Assembly (NCBI RefSeq): GCF_002001205.1 | Contig: NZ_MUNZ01000088.1 | Location: 1-44,917, forward strand | Direction: 5' to 3' | Length of the DNA stretch: 44,917 nt | Source: Hydrogenophaga sp. A37 | Lineage (GTDB): Bacteria > Pseudomonadota > Gammaproteobacteria > Burkholderiales > Burkholderiaceae_C | Part shown: piece by piece, positions 1-9,077 of the stretch | Numbering within the stretch: position 1 is the stretch's first letter | Layout of the letters: each line of letters opens with the position of its first letter | Program-made: the position numbers and the translations under genes | Notes under the pieces: model-generated | Told to the model about the DNA's origin: nothing | Seen by the model: only the letters and a program-made list of their open reading frames with translations | The model's database searches: none

Positions 1-82
1 GCATCACGGCGGTCGCGTGCCTTGACGTTTGTCGGGTGCACGCACCGGCGCTGACCACCGTCACATGTGGACACGCGCCGGG

Positions 83-112
83 TTCAACGGCAGAGGGGGT
101 GGCTGGTAAACT
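83..112 (+). promoter_or_regulatory. candidate promoter of minCDE
   Basis: An extended -10 element (TG-G-TAAACT, hexamer at 107-112) has a weak -35 (TTCAAC, 83-88) at 18-bp spacing. It points at minC, whose ATG is at 167, and would give a 5' UTR of about 48 nt. The -35 match is poor, so the call rests mostly on the extended -10 and the position. Confidence 0.35.
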
Positions 113-124
113 GCCCGCTGCATT

Positions 125-143
125 CGCTGGAGGGTCTCCAGCG
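125..143 (+). other. perfect hairpin in the minC 5' leader
   Basis: CGCTGGAG and CTCCAGCG form a perfect 8-bp inverted repeat around a 3-nt GGT loop, 23 bp before the minC start. No T-run follows, so it is not an intrinsic terminator. It could stabilise the mRNA, tune translation of minC, or be a protein-binding site. Its position downstream of the candidate promoter means it should be transcribed. Confidence 0.5.
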
Positions 144-166
144 TCACCCAGCCTCCGCACGGATAC

Positions 167-931
167 ATGTCCACCATCCTCAGCGCCAGCGCTCCCACCG
201 CCTTCGAAATCAAGAGCGCCAACCTGCCTCTGGTGGCCTTGCTGCTCAAATCCGCCGACCTCGCTCGCCTGAGCACCGAATTCGCCCAGCGCTTTGGCGA
301 CATTCCCGATTTTTTTGACCACGATCCATTGGTCATCGACCTCTTCCCTCTGCAGGCCGCCGACCCCGGTGCCGCCATCGACTTCGCCGCGCTGGTCGGC
401 CTGTTGCAGGCGCACCGCCTGAGTCCGCTGGCCGTTCGTGGCGGCAACGCCGAGCAGATGGCCCAGGCCGCATCGGTCGGCCTGATCGCCGCGCCCGACG
501 CGACCGTGCATCGCCCCATCCCGGCCGCACCGCTGGAGGTGGCCCCAGCCGCGCCCGAGCCCGTCGCCCCGCCGACGCCCACCGCGGGTGCGATGGTGAT
601 CGACAAGCCCCTGCGGTCTGGCCAGCAGGTCTATGCGCGCGGCCGCGACCTGGTGGTCATGGCCATGGTCAACCCCGGCGCCGAGGTCATCGCCGACGGT
701 CACATCCACGTCTACGCCCCGTTGCGCGGCAAAGCCATCGCCGGCGCGCGTGGCAACGCCGACGCGCGCATCTTCGCGCTCGCCATGTCGCCCGAGCTGA
801 TTTCCATCGCCGGCATCTACCGCACCAGCGAAAAGCCCCTGCCCCCCGAGGTGCAGGGCAAGGCCGCCCAGGTGCGCCTCACACCCGGCCCCGACGGCGA
901 CAAACTCGTCGTCGATGCCATTTCGGTCTGA
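167..931 (+). CDS. minC: septum site-determining protein MinC
   Basis: MinC inhibits FtsZ ring assembly away from midcell and is recruited to the membrane by MinD. The 254-aa product has an N-terminal FtsZ-antagonist domain (about residues 1-105), a Pro/Ala-rich linker (about 115-145), and a C-terminal beta-helix dimerisation and MinD-binding domain with the typical pattern of an 'ADGHIHVYAPLRGKA' segment followed by 'GARGNADARIFA'. It is slightly longer than E. coli MinC because of the linker. It is the first gene of minCDE, 49 bp before minD. The ATG at 167 fits the domain start; the ribosome binding site is weak. Confidence 0.96.
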   Translation: MSTILSASAPTAFEIKSANLPLVALLLKSADLARLSTEFAQRFGDIPDFFDHDPLVIDLFPLQAADPGAAIDFAALVGLLQAHRLSPLAVRGGNAEQMAQAASVGLIAAPDATVHRPIPAAPLEVAPAAPEPVAPPTPTAGAMVIDKPLRSGQQVYARGRDLVVMAMVNPGAEVIADGHIHVYAPLRGKAIAGARGNADARIFALAMSPELISIAGIYRTSEKPLPPEVQGKAAQVRLTPGPDGDKLVVDAISV

Positions 932-980
932 GAAGCCTCCGACCACCGATTCCACCCCGATCCAGAAAGACCCCCTCACC

Positions 981-1796
981 ATGACCAAAATCGTTGTCGT
1001 CACCTCCGGCAAAGGTGGCGTGGGCAAAACCACCACCAGCGCCAGCTTCGCCTCCGGCCTCGCCCTGCGCGGCCACAAGACCGCCGTCATCGACTTCGAC
1101 GTCGGCCTGCGCAACCTCGACCTGATCATGGGCTGCGAACGCCGCGTGGTCTACGACCTGATCAACGTCATCCACGGTGAAGCCAACCTGAACCAGGCGC
1201 TCATCAAAGACAAGCAGTGCGACAACCTGTTCGTGCTCGCCGCCAGCCAGACGCGCGACAAGGACGCACTCTCGCAGGACGGCGTCGAAAAGGTGTTGAA
1301 CGACCTGTCCGAGATGGGCTTCGAGTACATCGTCTGCGACTCCCCCGCCGGCATCGAAACCGGCGCGCTCATGGCCATGCACTTCGCCGATGAGGCGCTG
1401 ATCGTGACCAACCCCGAAGTCTCCAGCGTGCGCGACTCCGACCGCATCCTCGGCATGCTCGGCAGCAAGACCAAGCGAGCCATCGAAGGCAAGGAGCCGA
1501 TCAAGGAGCACCTGCTGATCACGCGCTACAACCCCACGCGCGTGGCCGACGGGCAGATGCTCTCGCTCGAAGACATCCAGGACATCCTGCGCATCAAGCT
1601 GATCGGCGTGATCCCCGAGAGCGAAAACGTGCTGACCGCGTCCAACCAGGGCATGCCCGCGATCCACCTCAAGGGCACCGACGTGGCCGAGGCCTACAGC
1701 GACGTGATCGAGCGCTTCCTGGGGGGCGACAAGCCGCTGCGCTTCATCGACGCCGAAAAGCCCGGCTTCTTCAAGCGCCTGTTCGGGAGCAAATGA
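981..1796 (+). CDS. minD: septum site-determining ATPase MinD
   Basis: MinD is a ParA/MinD-family ATPase that dimerises on the membrane with ATP, recruits MinC and is released by MinE, giving pole-to-pole oscillation. The 271-aa product starts [18 protein letters not shown], with the deviant Walker A motif at residues 10-17. The C-terminus is an amphipathic membrane-targeting helix (FFKRLFGSK). A reading frame runs upstream to 915, but the ATG at 981 gives the family-standard N-terminus. The stop overlaps the minE start in an ATGA (1793-1796), indicating translational coupling. Confidence 0.98.
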   Translation: MTKIVVVTSGKGGVGKTTTSASFASGLALRGHKTAVIDFDVGLRNLDLIMGCERRVVYDLINVIHGEANLNQALIKDKQCDNLFVLAASQTRDKDALSQDGVEKVLNDLSEMGFEYIVCDSPAGIETGALMAMHFADEALIVTNPEVSSVRDSDRILGMLGSKTKRAIEGKEPIKEHLLITRYNPTRVADGQMLSLEDIQDILRIKLIGVIPESENVLTASNQGMPAIHLKGTDVAEAYSDVIERFLGGDKPLRFIDAEKPGFFKRLFGSK

Positions 1797-2059
1797 GCAT
1801 GTCGTTCCTGTCCTTCTTTCTGGGCGAGAAAAAGAAGACCGCCAGCGTCGCCAAGGAGCGGCTGCAGATCATCCTCGCGCACGAGCGCAGCGGCCGAAAC
1901 GCCTCTGAACCCGACTACCTGCCGGCCCTGCAGCGCGAGCTGGTGGCCGTCATCAGCAAGTACATCAAGATCAACCAGGAAGACATCAAGGTCCAGCTGG
2001 ACCGCCAGGACAACCTGGATGTGCTCGAGGTCAAGATCGAGTTGCCCGACCGCAAGTAG
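1793..2059 (+). CDS. minE: cell division topological specificity factor MinE
   Basis: MinE stimulates MinD ATPase activity and restricts MinCD to the poles. The 88-aa product has the amphipathic N-terminus ([13 protein letters not shown]), the anti-MinCD helix ([12 protein letters not shown]) and the C-terminal topological specificity domain ending in VKIELPDRK, so it is full length. The start may be 1793 (overlapping minD by 4 nt) or the second ATG at 1799, which begins at MSFLS. It is the last gene of the operon and runs convergent to the next gene with only a 19-bp gap. Confidence 0.97.
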   Translation: MSMSFLSFFLGEKKKTASVAKERLQIILAHERSGRNASEPDYLPALQRELVAVISKYIKINQEDIKVQLDRQDNLDVLEVKIELPDRK

Positions 2060-2078
2060 GCCGGTCGCCGTCGCGGCT

Positions 2079-2498
2079 TCACCTCGTGCTCTGCGGCGTG
2101 GGGGCGTACTTGTCACCCACCTGCTCGCGCAGCGGATGCGTGTCGTAAACGATGTGCATGCTCTGGATCCGTGCGCTGCCCGGCCGGAAGCCAAACACGT
2201 CCACGCAGGTGAAGTCCACCTGCCGCCCATCATTGAGTGTCCATTCGTAGCGGAAATAGGCGGCCACACGCACGGTTCCCGCGTCGGGCTCAACCTGGGC
2301 GAAGAGATCGATCAGCGTGATCACGCTGCGGCTTGATGCCTGTTCGAGCTTCTTGAAAAAATCACGAGCGACCCTGGTTCCCAGGAATGGGGAGTGGACC
2401 ACGCCGTCGTCTTCAAACGCGGCAATCAATCCGGTGGTGTCGCTGGCGTGCAGGTGCTTCAAGTAAGTGCGAACGGTGTCAATGGCTTGTTGCGTCAT
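2079..2498 (-). CDS. SnoaL-like / NTF2-fold protein
   Basis: A 139-aa protein starting MTQQAIDTVRTYLKHLHASD, with the helix-then-'LIAAFEDDGVVHSPFLG' layout and a later 'YFRYEWTLNDGRQVDFTCVDVFGF' strand region typical of SnoaL-like cone-shaped domains. These small domains act as isomerases, hydrolases or ligand binders, and the substrate cannot be read here. The start at 2498 is preceded by a good AAAGGA ribosome binding site; the upstream extension to 2537 is less likely. It is divergent from the LysR gene (64 bp apart) and so is a likely target of it. Confidence 0.75.
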   Translation of the reverse strand: MTQQAIDTVRTYLKHLHASDTTGLIAAFEDDGVVHSPFLGTRVARDFFKKLEQASSRSVITLIDLFAQVEPDAGTVRVAAYFRYEWTLNDGRQVDFTCVDVFGFRPGSARIQSMHIVYDTHPLREQVGDKYAPTPQSTR

Positions 2499-2562
2499 GG
2501 GGGTTCCTTTCGGTTGGACGAGGCCAGAGCTTTGCATTCACTGCCGCCGAAGACAAGCCACA

Positions 2563-3486
2563 ATGGACGCCAATTCATCAATGGTGTTTATGTATATCCG
2601 CTACCTCGAATACCTCAGGCGGGTTGTGGAACACGGCTCCTTTGCGGCCGCGGCCCAGGCGGTCGGGGTCTCGCAACCCGCCATCAGCCACGGCATCAAG
2701 CAACTTCAGCGGCATTTCCCGTCCCCACTGCTGGTGCGATCAGGGCGCCGCTGCGTCCCCACTGAACTGGCCCTGCGCGTGGCGTCGGACGGCATGGCCC
2801 TGGCGGAGCGGGTGGATGCACTGGTCGCGGCGGCGCCCCACCGGAGCGCTGCCGAGGTCCTGCGCGTGGGCCTCACGCCGTCGGCTGCGCTGGTGTGCGG
2901 GCCCGCCCTGTACAGCGCCTGGTGCCAGGGGCGTGGGCGCCGCCGTCTGGAGCTGTCAACCGCGGACGAGGGCCACCTCCTGGCCGGTCTGCAACGGCAC
3001 GGGTTCGACATGGTGGTGTCGCCTCGCCCCCGTGGATTCAACCCAACGGGACTGACCTGCCAGGCGCTCTATCAGCTCCAGCCGGTGGTCTATGCCCGCA
3101 GCGCACATCCCCTGTCGAAGGCGCGGACGCTGGCAGATCTGCAGGGCGCGGCATGGGTCTCGGTGGGGCCGAGTGTTCGTGGTCCCGTGGATGTGCTGAC
3201 CGAGGCATTTGCCGTGCGCCGGATGACGCCACCCCGTGTGGCCGTGAGTTGCCCGGACTACGCCAGCATGCTGAACCTGATGTCGCACTCGGACCTGCTC
3301 GGTGTCATCCCGCACCCGGTGCTGCTGACGGGGGATGCGCGGCAGCGGCTGGTCCCGCTGCGTCTGCGCGAGGCCTTGCCGCTCTATGAGATGTGGGTGT
3401 TCCGGGCGGCAGGTTCGCGCCAATCGGTGAGGCAGGTGGTGCAGCAGCTGTCTCTGGCGCTGGCCGCCCCGGTGCCCGGCCCCTGA
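2563..3486 (+). CDS. LysR-family transcriptional regulator
   Basis: An N-terminal winged helix-turn-helix ('GSFAAAAQAVGVSQPAISHGIKQLQ') is followed by a LysR substrate-binding domain of two alpha/beta lobes. Length is 307 aa from the ATG at 2563; ATGs at 2581 and 2590 are also possible, and MYIRYLEYL at 2590 aligns best with typical LysR N-termini. The effector is unknown. It is divergent from the SnoaL-like gene, the usual LysR arrangement, so it probably controls that gene and itself from the 64-bp spacer. Confidence 0.85.
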   Translation: MDANSSMVFMYIRYLEYLRRVVEHGSFAAAAQAVGVSQPAISHGIKQLQRHFPSPLLVRSGRRCVPTELALRVASDGMALAERVDALVAAAPHRSAAEVLRVGLTPSAALVCGPALYSAWCQGRGRRRLELSTADEGHLLAGLQRHGFDMVVSPRPRGFNPTGLTCQALYQLQPVVYARSAHPLSKARTLADLQGAAWVSVGPSVRGPVDVLTEAFAVRRMTPPRVAVSCPDYASMLNLMSHSDLLGVIPHPVLLTGDARQRLVPLRLREALPLYEMWVFRAAGSRQSVRQVVQQLSLALAAPVPGP

Positions 3487-3510
3487 ACCGGAATCGCCGG
3501 ATAGCGGTGT

Positions 3511-4452
3511 TCAAGGAGGCGCGTCCTGGAGCAAGGCAGCGGTGTCGGCGAACGAGGGCATGCCTGCGATGGCGCCCCTGGCGCGCACCGACAGCGCCGC
3601 GGCCGCGTTGGCCCAGTGCAGCGCCACCTCCAGCGGTTCACCGCGCGCGAGCGCGGCAGCGAGCGCCCCGTTGAAGGCGTCTCCGGCGCCGATCGTGTCC
3701 TTCACCGTCATCGAATGACCGGGCACCGTGTGCACCGGCTGGCCCGCCCGGTAGAGCGCCGCGCCCTGCGCACCCAGGGTCACCAGCACCGCGGCCACGC
3801 CTTGGTCCAGCAGGGCCTGGGCGGCGCGATCACGGTCCCCCTCGATGCCGCTGAGGGTGGCGAGCTCGGTTTCATTGGGCGTGAGCACGTTCACCAGCGC
3901 CGCCAATTCGACCGGCAGGGCACGCGCCGGCGCGGGGTTGAGCACGGTCCGCGCCCCGGCGGCGCGGGCCAGGCGGAAAGCGGCCAGCGTGGCGGGCAGC
4001 GGCACCTCAAACGAGGCCAAGACCACCCGGCAGGCACCGAACAGCGGCGCAGCGGCCACGACCTGGGCCGGCCCCAGACCGGCGTTGGCACCCGGACTGA
4101 CCACGATGCTGTTGTCGCCATCGGGGTAGGTGAGGATCTGGGCCACGCCGCTGGGCTCGTTCGGTGCCTGTTCCACGCTCTGTGTGTCGATGCCTTCGCC
4201 GGTCCATAGCGCCAGCGCCATGCGGCCAAAGTCGTCGCGGCCGATGCGGGCCAGCACGGCCACCCGGGCACCCTGTCGCGCCGCGGCCACCGCGGCGTTG
4301 CTGCCCTTGCCTCCGGGGCTCACCTCGAAGCCGTCGCCCATCAGGGTTTCGCCCCGCGCGGGCGGGCGCGCCACCCGCGAGCTGAAGTCGGCATTCCAGC
4401 TGGCCACCACGACCACATCGGGGCCCTTCTTGGGGAGCAAAGCGGGGCTCAT
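3511..4452 (-). CDS. PfkB/ribokinase-family sugar kinase
   Basis: ATP-dependent kinase for a sugar, probably a pentose such as ribose. The 313-aa product shows the PfkB N-terminal substrate signature PGGKGSN (46-52), the TPNETE motif (191-196) and the C-terminal anion-hole and catalytic motif IGAGDAFNG, with catalytic Asp at about 258. Overall it reads most like RbsK. It is the last gene of a minus-strand operon with a TRAP transporter, a DapA-family lyase and an RbsD/FucU mutarotase, so it likely phosphorylates the imported sugar. Substrate identity is inferred from family and context only. Confidence 0.85.
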   Translation of the reverse strand: MSPALLPKKGPDVVVVASWNADFSSRVARPPARGETLMGDGFEVSPGGKGSNAAVAAARQGARVAVLARIGRDDFGRMALALWTGEGIDTQSVEQAPNEPSGVAQILTYPDGDNSIVVSPGANAGLGPAQVVAAAPLFGACRVVLASFEVPLPATLAAFRLARAAGARTVLNPAPARALPVELAALVNVLTPNETELATLSGIEGDRDRAAQALLDQGVAAVLVTLGAQGAALYRAGQPVHTVPGHSMTVKDTIGAGDAFNGALAAALARGEPLEVALHWANAAAALSVRARGAIAGMPSFADTAALLQDAPP

Positions 4453-4480
4453 GGTCTGGATGGTGAAGCGTGTGGGGTCG

Positions 4481-5779
4481 TCATTTCAGACCGTAGCCCA
4501 TGGTCTGCGGGAGCCACAACACGATCTGCGGAAACAGCGTCAGGGACAGCAGCAGCGCGAACAGCATGGCGATGAACATCCAGCCCTCTGTCACCATCTC
4601 GCCGATGGGAATGCCGGTGAGCGCCTTGGTGACAAACAGCAGCATGCCGAACGGGGGCGTGATCAGTCCGATCATCATGTTGAGCACCACCAGCACGCCG
4701 AAGTGCACCAGGTCGATGCCGAGCAGCGCCACCGTGGGCAGCAGCATGGGCACGAAGACCAGCAGCAGCACCGACACGTCCAGGAAACAGCCCAGCACCA
4801 GGAACATGAGGTTGACCAGCAGCAAAAAGCCGATACGGCCCAACTGCATGCTGTCGACCCACTGCGCCATGGCCTGGGGCAGGCCTTCGGCGGTGAAGGC
4901 GTAGTTGAGCATGAAGGAGCCGGCCAGGATCAGCGTGATCACGGCGCTGCCGCGCGTGGACTCCATGACCACGCCCCAGAACGTGCGCCAAGTGAGGGCG
5001 CGGTACACCACGCCCGCGAGGATCAGCGCGTGCAGCGCGGCCACGGCGGCCGCTTCGGTGGGCGTGAAGGCGCCCGAGTAGATGCCGCCCAGCAGCACGA
5101 TGGGCATGGACAGCGGCAACGCGCCGCGAAACAGGATGGGCGGCCAGTCCTTGAGGGGTATCTTGTCTTCGCGCGGCATGTTGCGTTTGACCGCGATGAA
5201 GTGCACCACCGTCATCATGAGCACGGCCATCAGCACGCCCGGCACCACGCCGGCCAGGAACAGCGCGCCCACCGAAGCGCCCGACACCAGCGCGTAGATC
5301 ACCATGGGAATGGACGGCGGAATGATCGGGCCCAGCGTGGCACTGGCCACCACCACGGCACCCGCAAAGCCCCGGCTGTACTCGGGCTTCTTGAGCATCT
5401 GCCGGATGGTCACCAGGCCGGGGCCGGCGGCGTCCGCGATCGCGCTGCCGCTCATGCCCGAGAAGATCACGCTCACCAGGATGTCGACCTGCGCCAGACC
5501 GCCCCGCATGCGGCCCACCAGGATGCGGCAGAAATCGAAAATGCGCTCGCTCACCGTGCCCGCGTTCATGACGTTGGCGGCAAACACGAACAGCGGCACC
5601 GCCAGCAGCACGTAGCTGTTGTACAGGCCGTTGCTCACCTGTTCGGCCACCAGGCCCAGGTCCTGCTGTTTGACCAGCAGGTAGGCCACCCCGGAGGCCA
5701 GCATCGAGAAGCCGATGGGCATGCGCAGCAGCATGCCCAGCACGAGCACCCCCACGAGAACAGAAATTCCTGGTGTCAT
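4481..5779 (-). CDS. dctM: TRAP transporter large permease DctM
   Basis: The 432-aa, very hydrophobic protein has about twelve membrane segments and the DctM/SiaM signature stretches, for example 'SGMSGSAIADAAGPGLVTI' and 'LGPIIPPSIPMVIYA'. DctM is the ion-coupled transport subunit of a tripartite TRAP importer in the inner membrane. The start at 5779 (MTPGISVLVGVLVLG) leads straight into the first membrane helix. It lies 52 bp downstream of dctQ and 28 bp upstream of the kinase, in one operon with the matching binding protein. Confidence 0.95.
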   Translation of the reverse strand: MTPGISVLVGVLVLGMLLRMPIGFSMLASGVAYLLVKQQDLGLVAEQVSNGLYNSYVLLAVPLFVFAANVMNAGTVSERIFDFCRILVGRMRGGLAQVDILVSVIFSGMSGSAIADAAGPGLVTIRQMLKKPEYSRGFAGAVVVASATLGPIIPPSIPMVIYALVSGASVGALFLAGVVPGVLMAVLMMTVVHFIAVKRNMPREDKIPLKDWPPILFRGALPLSMPIVLLGGIYSGAFTPTEAAAVAALHALILAGVVYRALTWRTFWGVVMESTRGSAVITLILAGSFMLNYAFTAEGLPQAMAQWVDSMQLGRIGFLLLVNLMFLVLGCFLDVSVLLLVFVPMLLPTVALLGIDLVHFGVLVVLNMMIGLITPPFGMLLFVTKALTGIPIGEMVTEGWMFIAMLFALLLSLTLFPQIVLWLPQTMGYGLK

Positions 5780-5831
5780 CGAACAGCCCCTTTGAACGGC
5801 AAGAAAGAGGCGCCGCGGCGAGCGTCTCGGG

Positions 5832-6317
5832 TCACAGGCTCAGCTCGGCGTCGAGGCCTTTGCCCTGGAGGGCGGTCCAGATGGCCCACGCGGCGCGCAT
5901 CACCAGACCGACCATCAACAGCACAAAGGGCAGGAAGACCCACATGAAAGGAATGCCCAACACGGGCGTGCCCTCGCGCTGCATGAAGCGCACATAGTCC
6001 CAGCTCGCGGGCAGGGCCACCAGGGCCAGCCCGCCCACCATCAGATGGCCCACGATGCGCATGACCCGGCGGGTGCGCAAGCCGACGCTGTTCCACACCA
6101 GGTCGAAGACCACGTGCTCTCGCTCGGGCACCAACGCCGCCGCGCCCCACAGGATCACCCACACGTAGAGGATGACCGCGGCTTCGTCGGTCCAGGGCAG
6201 CGGCCGGTTGAAGCCGAAGCGCGCCACGATCTGGACGATGAAGACCCCGAACATGATCAGGAACAGGCCGCCGCCCAAGGCGTTGGCCCCCCGGATGAAC
6301 CAGCGCTGCATGCTCAC
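5832..6317 (-). CDS. dctQ: TRAP transporter small permease DctQ
   Basis: The 161-aa protein has four predicted membrane helices, with the DctQ-type 'RFGFNRPLPWTDEAAVILYVWVI' loop after the first helix. It is the small membrane subunit that pairs with DctM. Its start overlaps the dctP stop (6314-6317), so translation is coupled. Length is normal for the family. Confidence 0.93.
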   Translation of the reverse strand: MSMQRWFIRGANALGGGLFLIMFGVFIVQIVARFGFNRPLPWTDEAAVILYVWVILWGAAALVPEREHVVFDLVWNSVGLRTRRVMRIVGHLMVGGLALVALPASWDYVRFMQREGTPVLGIPFMWVFLPFVLLMVGLVMRAAWAIWTALQGKGLDAELSL

Positions 6318-7324
6318 TTCACCGCGTTGATGCGTTCAACCAGGCCCTTGGGCCAGACCTTGGCGTACTCGGAGTTCAGGTAGACCTGCTGCACGTGGGT
6401 GCGGAAGGCGGCCTGGTCCGGCGTGGTCACGGTCAGCCCCTGCTGCTTGAAGAAATCGATGATCTGGCCTTCTTCCTTGATGCGGTTCTCGTTGTTGAAC
6501 AGTGCCGCGGCGGTGGCGGCGGTCTGCACCTTCTGCTTTTGCGCTGGGGTCAGGGCGTTCCAGGTCTTGTTGGCGATGGCCAGGAAGATGCCGTCCACCA
6601 GGTGGTTGGTCAACACGATCTGCTTGGTCACTTCATAGAACTTGGCCGAGCGCACCGACGGCAGCGGGTTGTCCTGGCCGTCGATGGTGCCGGACTTCAG
6701 GCCCAGGTAGACCTCGCCAAAGGCCAGCGGGGTGGCGGTGGCGCCCAGCGCTTCGCCCAGGAACAGCCACTCCTTGGAGCCGGGCATGCGCAGCTTCACC
6801 CCTTTGAGGTCGGCCGGCGTGCGCACGTTGCGCACCTCGCGCAGGTTGACCTGGCGGGTGCCCAGGTAGATGGTGGACAGCACCGTCACGTCCATCTTCT
6901 CGGACACGGTCTTGAACAGCTCCTGGCCGATGGGGCCGTTGAAGATCTTCTGCTGTTGCTGCGGGTCCTGGACCACATAGCCGGCGGTGAAGATGGAGAA
7001 CTCGGGCACCAGTTTGGCGATGTCAAAGGCCGAGATGCTGGACAGCTCCAGGTTGCCGCGGGCCATGGCGGCCGGCTCGGTGCCTTGTTTGAACAGCGAG
7101 GCGTTGAGGTTGATCTGCACGTCGAATTCACCCGGCGCGCTCTTCTCCAGCGAATCCTTGAACACGGTCCACATCTTGGCGTGCCAGTCGTCGGCCACGG
7201 CGGGCGTGGAAATGCGCAGTGGCAGCTTGGTCTGGGCCTGCGCAATCGGGGTCATCAGGCCCGCGAGGGCCAGGGCGGAGGCGGTGGCCAGCAGGCCGCG
7301 GCGGATCATGGAAGGGGTGCTCAT
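6314..7324 (-). CDS. dctP: TRAP transporter solute-binding protein DctP
   Basis: The 336-aa protein has a Tat- or Sec-like signal peptide (RRGLLATASALALAGLM, cleaved near AQA at about residue 30). The DctP-fold body includes the ligand-binding Arg region 'LKGVKLRMPGSKEWL' and the 'DGQDNPLPSVRSAKF' motif. It captures the substrate in the periplasm for DctQM. TRAP DctP proteins generally bind carboxylated ligands through the conserved Arg, which suggests a sugar acid rather than a neutral sugar. That fits the DapA-family lyase better than the kinase. Confidence 0.94.
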   Translation of the reverse strand: MSTPSMIRRGLLATASALALAGLMTPIAQAQTKLPLRISTPAVADDWHAKMWTVFKDSLEKSAPGEFDVQINLNASLFKQGTEPAAMARGNLELSSISAFDIAKLVPEFSIFTAGYVVQDPQQQQKIFNGPIGQELFKTVSEKMDVTVLSTIYLGTRQVNLREVRNVRTPADLKGVKLRMPGSKEWLFLGEALGATATPLAFGEVYLGLKSGTIDGQDNPLPSVRSAKFYEVTKQIVLTNHLVDGIFLAIANKTWNALTPAQKQKVQTAATAAALFNNENRIKEEGQIIDFFKQQGLTVTTPDQAAFRTHVQQVYLNSEYAKVWPKGLVERINAVK

Positions 7325-7371
7325 GTCGGTCTCCTTGTGGGTGTGGTGGCGGTGCGAAAGAGAAGCGTGGG

Positions 7372-8295
7372 TCAGTCTTTCAGGGGGTCCAAGGCCAGCG
7401 CCAGCAGGCGGCGGCGCAGCTCGGCGTGTTCGGAGGAGGTCACGGCCACCAGCGGTGCCCGCACCGTCAGCCAGGCGTGGTTGGCGTCGCGCTCGGCCAT
7501 CACGGCCTTGAGTGCGGGCATCAACGAGAAGCCGTCGAGCATGGCGAGCACGTCCTTGACGCGCTGCAGGTCGCGCACCGCACCTGGGCCGTCGGGTTCG
7601 CTCACCAGGCGGTGCACCAGCCGGGGCACGAAGTTGGCGAGGCCGCTGATGGCGCCCGTGCTGCCGAGGCGGCCGAGGGCGGGCAGGTCGGGCTCGAAGC
7701 CCACGTAGACCGTGAGGTCCTTCATGAAGGCGCCCGCCAGCGCCAGCGAGTGCGCCTGGTCACACTGGCTGTCCTTGATGCCCAGGATCTGCTGCGGGTA
7801 GGCGTTGAACAGGGTGCGGATCACGTGGTGCGACAGGGGCACGCCCGTGACCTGGGGGATGTGGTACAGGTACACCGCGAGTTCCGGCGACATGGACTGG
7901 TCCAGGATCTGGCGGAAGCTGTCGATGATGCCCTGGTCGGACACGCCCTTGAAATAGAAGGGCGCGAGGACCAGGCAGCCGTGCACGCCCAGCGCGGTGG
8001 CGTGGCGGGTGAGGGCCACGGTTTCGGGCACGGCGGTGCAACTGGTGCCCACGATGAGGCGCTCGGCCGGCACCCCGCGCGCGATCAGCCCTTCGACGGC
8101 GGCCATGCGTTCGGCCACCGAAAACGACGGGCCCTCGCCGGTGGTGCCGAAGGCGGTGACACCGCCACAGCCCGCCGCCAGCAGGCGTTTGGCATGGGCG
8201 GCGAAGGCGTCGAGGTCGATCTGCTGCGCCGCGTCCAGCGGGGTCAGCATGGCGGTCCAGATGCCGACGAAGGCGGGTTTTTTGGGGGAGGTCAT
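7372..8295 (-). CDS. dihydrodipicolinate synthase (DapA)-family aldolase/lyase
   Basis: Class I Schiff-base aldolase superfamily member, 307 aa, starting MTSPKKPAFVGIW. The family marks are GTTGE (50-54), the catalytic Tyr in YLYHIPQ (about 144) and the Schiff-base Lys in GIKDS (about 174). Housekeeping DapA is normally elsewhere, and the location beside a TRAP transporter, GntR regulator and sugar enzymes points to a catabolic paralogue such as a 2-keto-3-deoxy-sugar-acid aldolase or dehydratase. The frame runs upstream to 8433, but the ATG at 8295 fits the family N-terminus and overlaps the GntR stop. Confidence 0.85.
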   Translation of the reverse strand: MTSPKKPAFVGIWTAMLTPLDAAQQIDLDAFAAHAKRLLAAGCGGVTAFGTTGEGPSFSVAERMAAVEGLIARGVPAERLIVGTSCTAVPETVALTRHATALGVHGCLVLAPFYFKGVSDQGIIDSFRQILDQSMSPELAVYLYHIPQVTGVPLSHHVIRTLFNAYPQQILGIKDSQCDQAHSLALAGAFMKDLTVYVGFEPDLPALGRLGSTGAISGLANFVPRLVHRLVSEPDGPGAVRDLQRVKDVLAMLDGFSLMPALKAVMAERDANHAWLTVRAPLVAVTSSEHAELRRRLLALALDPLKD

Positions 8296-9011
8296 GGCGT
8301 GGCGGTTTGTGAGGACCACGGCAGCGTGGGCCGTGGCAGTCCGAGCACGCGGCGTCGCGCGCTCTCGATGTGGTGACCCAGGCGTTCGGCCACCGCCGTG
8401 GTGTCGCGGCGGCGCAGCGCCTCGATGAACCACAGGTGTTCTTCCATCGCGGCCAGCAGGATGTCGGCCGAGAGGCTGGAATTCTCAAACTTGATCAGGC
8501 GCACGCGCAGGCTGTTGATGCGGTAGATCTCGGAGATCAGCGCGTTGCCCATGGCGTCGATCATGTGTTCGTGCAGACCCCAGTCGACCTGGGTCGCCCG
8601 GGCCAGCAGGCCCTCGTCGATCGGGCCGGTGCGGGCGCGCTCGACGATGGCGCGGTGTTCGTCCTCGATCCGCGCCAGCTCGGCGTCGCTCGCTTCCTGC
8701 GCAAAGCGGATCGCCGATTCGCGCTCCAGCAGCAGGCGCAGCTCGAAGGCGTTCCTGATCAGCTTCAGATCGACCTGCGCCACCTGCAGCCCTCGCTGCG
8801 GCACGGTCTGCAGCAGGCCCTCGGCCTCCAGGCGCGGGATGAGTTCGCGCACCGCACCCAGCGGCATGCCGAGCAACTGCATCAACTCGCGCTGCGAGAT
8901 GAACTGCCCGGGCCGGATCTGTGCCCGCACGATCTGCTCGCGGAAATTCTCGTAGGCCTGCACGCGCAGGCTGGGCACGCGGGCTTGGGAACGGCCCGGC
9001 GCTGCGCTCAT
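8292..9011 (-). CDS. GntR-family regulator, FCD (FadR/VanR) type
   Basis: An N-terminal winged helix ('ENFREQIVRAQIRPGQFIS' followed by RELMQLLGMPLGAVRELI) is followed by an all-helical FCD ligand-binding domain ('FELRLLLERESAIRFAQEA', then 'HEHMIDAMGNALISEIY'). The start is set at 9011 (239 aa). That ATG lies in a copy of a gene-junction repeat (see 8979-9077), so the first ten or so residues are encoded by repeat DNA. An in-frame start at 9080 would read through another copy. As an operon member it is probably a local repressor released by the imported substrate or its product. Confidence 0.88.
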   Translation of the reverse strand: MSAAPGRSQARVPSLRVQAYENFREQIVRAQIRPGQFISQRELMQLLGMPLGAVRELIPRLEAEGLLQTVPQRGLQVAQVDLKLIRNAFELRLLLERESAIRFAQEASDAELARIEDEHRAIVERARTGPIDEGLLARATQVDWGLHEHMIDAMGNALISEIYRINSLRVRLIKFENSSLSADILLAAMEEHLWFIEALRRRDTTAVAERLGHHIESARRRVLGLPRPTLPWSSQTATP

Positions 9012-9077
9012 TCGAAAGCCTCCGTGCTTCGCACTGCGGTGCGAGCGGGCTTGGGGCGGCCCGGCGCTGCGCTCATT
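8979..9077 (-). repeat. gene-junction repeat, two tandem copies
   Basis: Reading the minus strand, the sequence AATGAGCGCAGCGCCGGGCC followed by a short CCCAAGCC-containing tail occurs twice here (9045-9077 and 8979-9012), separated by about 32 bp. A third copy is on the plus strand at 12970-13013. Copy one contains the stop codon of the mutarotase gene; copy two contains the start codon of the GntR gene. In all three places the repeat sits at a gene end or start. Function is unknown. Confidence 0.8.

Noticed and set aside
4130..5947. 605-codon plus-strand frame rich in His, Gln and Asp
   Set aside because: Antisense to the TRAP permease and kinase genes; composition is an artefact of the complementary strand.
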